From the NCBI GenBank assembly GCA_023441845.1, contig JAEZNF010000524.1, forward strand, positions 1-5,629: a DNA stretch of 5,629 nucleotides, read 5' to 3'. Position 1 is the first letter of the stretch. Every line of letters starts with the position of its first letter. The notes beneath the pieces were generated by a model. That model was not told where the DNA came from, searched no databases, and worked only from the letters and a program-made list of their open reading frames with translations. Origin of the DNA: Bacillota bacterium. Its GTDB lineage: Bacteria > Bacillota > Clostridia > Acetivibrionales > DSM-2933. Both the position numbers and the translations under genes were made by a program. This document shows, piece by piece, positions 5,115-5,629 of this stretch.

Positions 5115-5629
5115 ATGAGTGGATATATAGAAAGACCCCGCTACCAATGTGCACTTGGAGGAGCATTGGCAACAATTAATTCTGTTGATAGAGCTGTTGC
5201 AATAGTCCATTCGGCGCCAGGCTGCAGTTCAAGTGCCGACAGTGCTGCAAACGTAGGAAGCGGCTACTGGGGAGCCACATACTGCGGCGGCAGAGCGACA
5301 CCAAGCACGAACATACTCGATAAGGAAATAATATTCGGCGGTGAGAACAGACTTAAGGAACAAATCGAATCAACCTTATCGATAATAGACGGTGATTTAT
5401 TTGCAGTTATAACAGGCTGCATGACTGATATAATCGGTGACGATGTAGCATCCATAACAGAAGCCTTCAAACACGAAGGAAAAAATATTATTGTTGCTGA
5501 AACCGGCGGTTTTAAAGGAAACTCATCTACAGGCTATGACCTTATCCTGGAAGCAATCTTTACCCAGTTCACTGAAAAAGGGCGGGAAAAGAACCCTAAA
5601 CTTGTAAATATACTCGGTCTGGTTCCATC
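5115..5629 (+). CDS. NifK-like nitrogenase component-1 subunit (partial, cut by right edge)
   Basis: The ATG follows the stop codon of the NifD-like gene with no gap, and an AAAGGAG site lies inside that gene's end, so the two are probably translationally coupled and made in equal amounts. The 171 visible residues start MSGYIERPRYQCALGGALAT. C12, C37 (VHSAPGCSSS) and C102 (TGCMTDIIGDD) match the three P-cluster ligands of NifK (C70, C95, C153 in Azotobacter); the first spacing, 25 residues, is identical. STNILDKEIIFGGENRLKEQI (64-84) is the usual NifK/NifN loop next to the cluster. The long N-terminal extension of molybdenum NifK is missing, as in many alternative and nitrogenase-like proteins. 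The subunit should complete an alpha2beta2 component-1 complex. NifN (scaffold) is an alternative that the missing C-terminal part would help to exclude. Confidence 0.87.
   Translation, partial: MSGYIERPRYQCALGGALATINSVDRAVAIVHSAPGCSSSADSAANVGSGYWGATYCGGRATPSTNILDKEIIFGGENRLKEQIESTLSIIDGDLFAVITGCMTDIIGDDVASITEAFKHEGKNIIVAETGGFKGNSSTGYDLILEAIFTQFTEKGREKNPKLVNILGLVP

Noticed and set aside
3546..5629. Genuine N2-fixing nifDK
   Set aside because: The H195, Q191 and H442 equivalents appear missing, the NifK N-terminal extension is absent, and no nif biosynthesis genes are in view.
3546..5629. Dark-operative protochlorophyllide reductase (BchN/BchB) or CfbD
   Set aside because: The complete three-plus-three P-cluster cysteines, the retained cofactor-type Cys and the anion transporter context fit poorly with those enzymes.
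1..5629. CRISPR array, insertion sequence, tRNA or rRNA gene
   Set aside because: No regularly spaced repeats, transposase-like frames, terminal inverted repeats or tRNA-like cloverleaf sequences were seen.

Overview
The window looks like part of a low-GC anaerobic Firmicute, probably a Clostridia member of the Ruminiclostridium/Clostridium type. This rests on AT-rich spacers, strong AGGAGG-type ribosome binding sites, a TTG start, a clostridial-style lipoprotein signal and the gene families present. The genus is an inference. The window divides into two divergent transcription units separated by about 620 bases that are rich in regulatory signals.

Left part, minus strand (1-975). Two genes read leftwards. 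The first (541-975) is a small ORF that looks like a fusion remnant: its N-terminal half resembles the start of a uroporphyrinogen-decarboxylase-family (URO-D) protein and its C-terminal half resembles the tail of an amino-acid/polyamine (APC) permease. The second (483 to the left edge) is the N-terminal 161 residues of a glutamine-synthetase-family ligase, whose C-terminal part lies outside the window. An APC permease next to a glutamine-synthetase-like ligase suggests an older amine or amino-acid utilisation locus shortened by deletion.

Centre (976-1593) has no gene but is dense in signals. The minus strand carries two successive promoter-plus-hairpin/T-tract modules, promoters at 1218-1246 and 1104-1132 and hairpins at 1163-1211 and 1010-1039. 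The plus strand carries a promoter at 1350-1378 followed by a leader with a hairpin, a terminator at 1461-1506 and a possible competing pairing partner at 1555-1564. The octamer AGACTAAA (or its complement TTTAGTCT) occurs four times in the region. Both units therefore look controlled partly by premature termination; the signal sensed is unknown.

Right part, plus strand (1594-5629). This is a likely operon of four genes: an SsuC/TauC/NrtB-type ABC permease, a lipoprotein substrate-binding protein of the NitT/TauT type, a NifD-like nitrogenase component-1 subunit, and a NifK-like subunit cut by the right edge. The NifD-like and NifK-like proteins keep three P-cluster-type cysteines each. The NifD-like protein also keeps the cofactor-cysteine position, but the conserved His and Gln residues of the N2-reducing active site appear replaced and no candidate for the cofactor-ligating His is seen. 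The best reading is a nitrogenase-like reductase (not a classical dinitrogenase) paired with an uptake system for a small organic or inorganic anion such as a sulfonate or another S- or N-containing compound. The partner reductase (NifH-like) and the transporter ATPase are not in the window. This operon is the candidate undescribed system.
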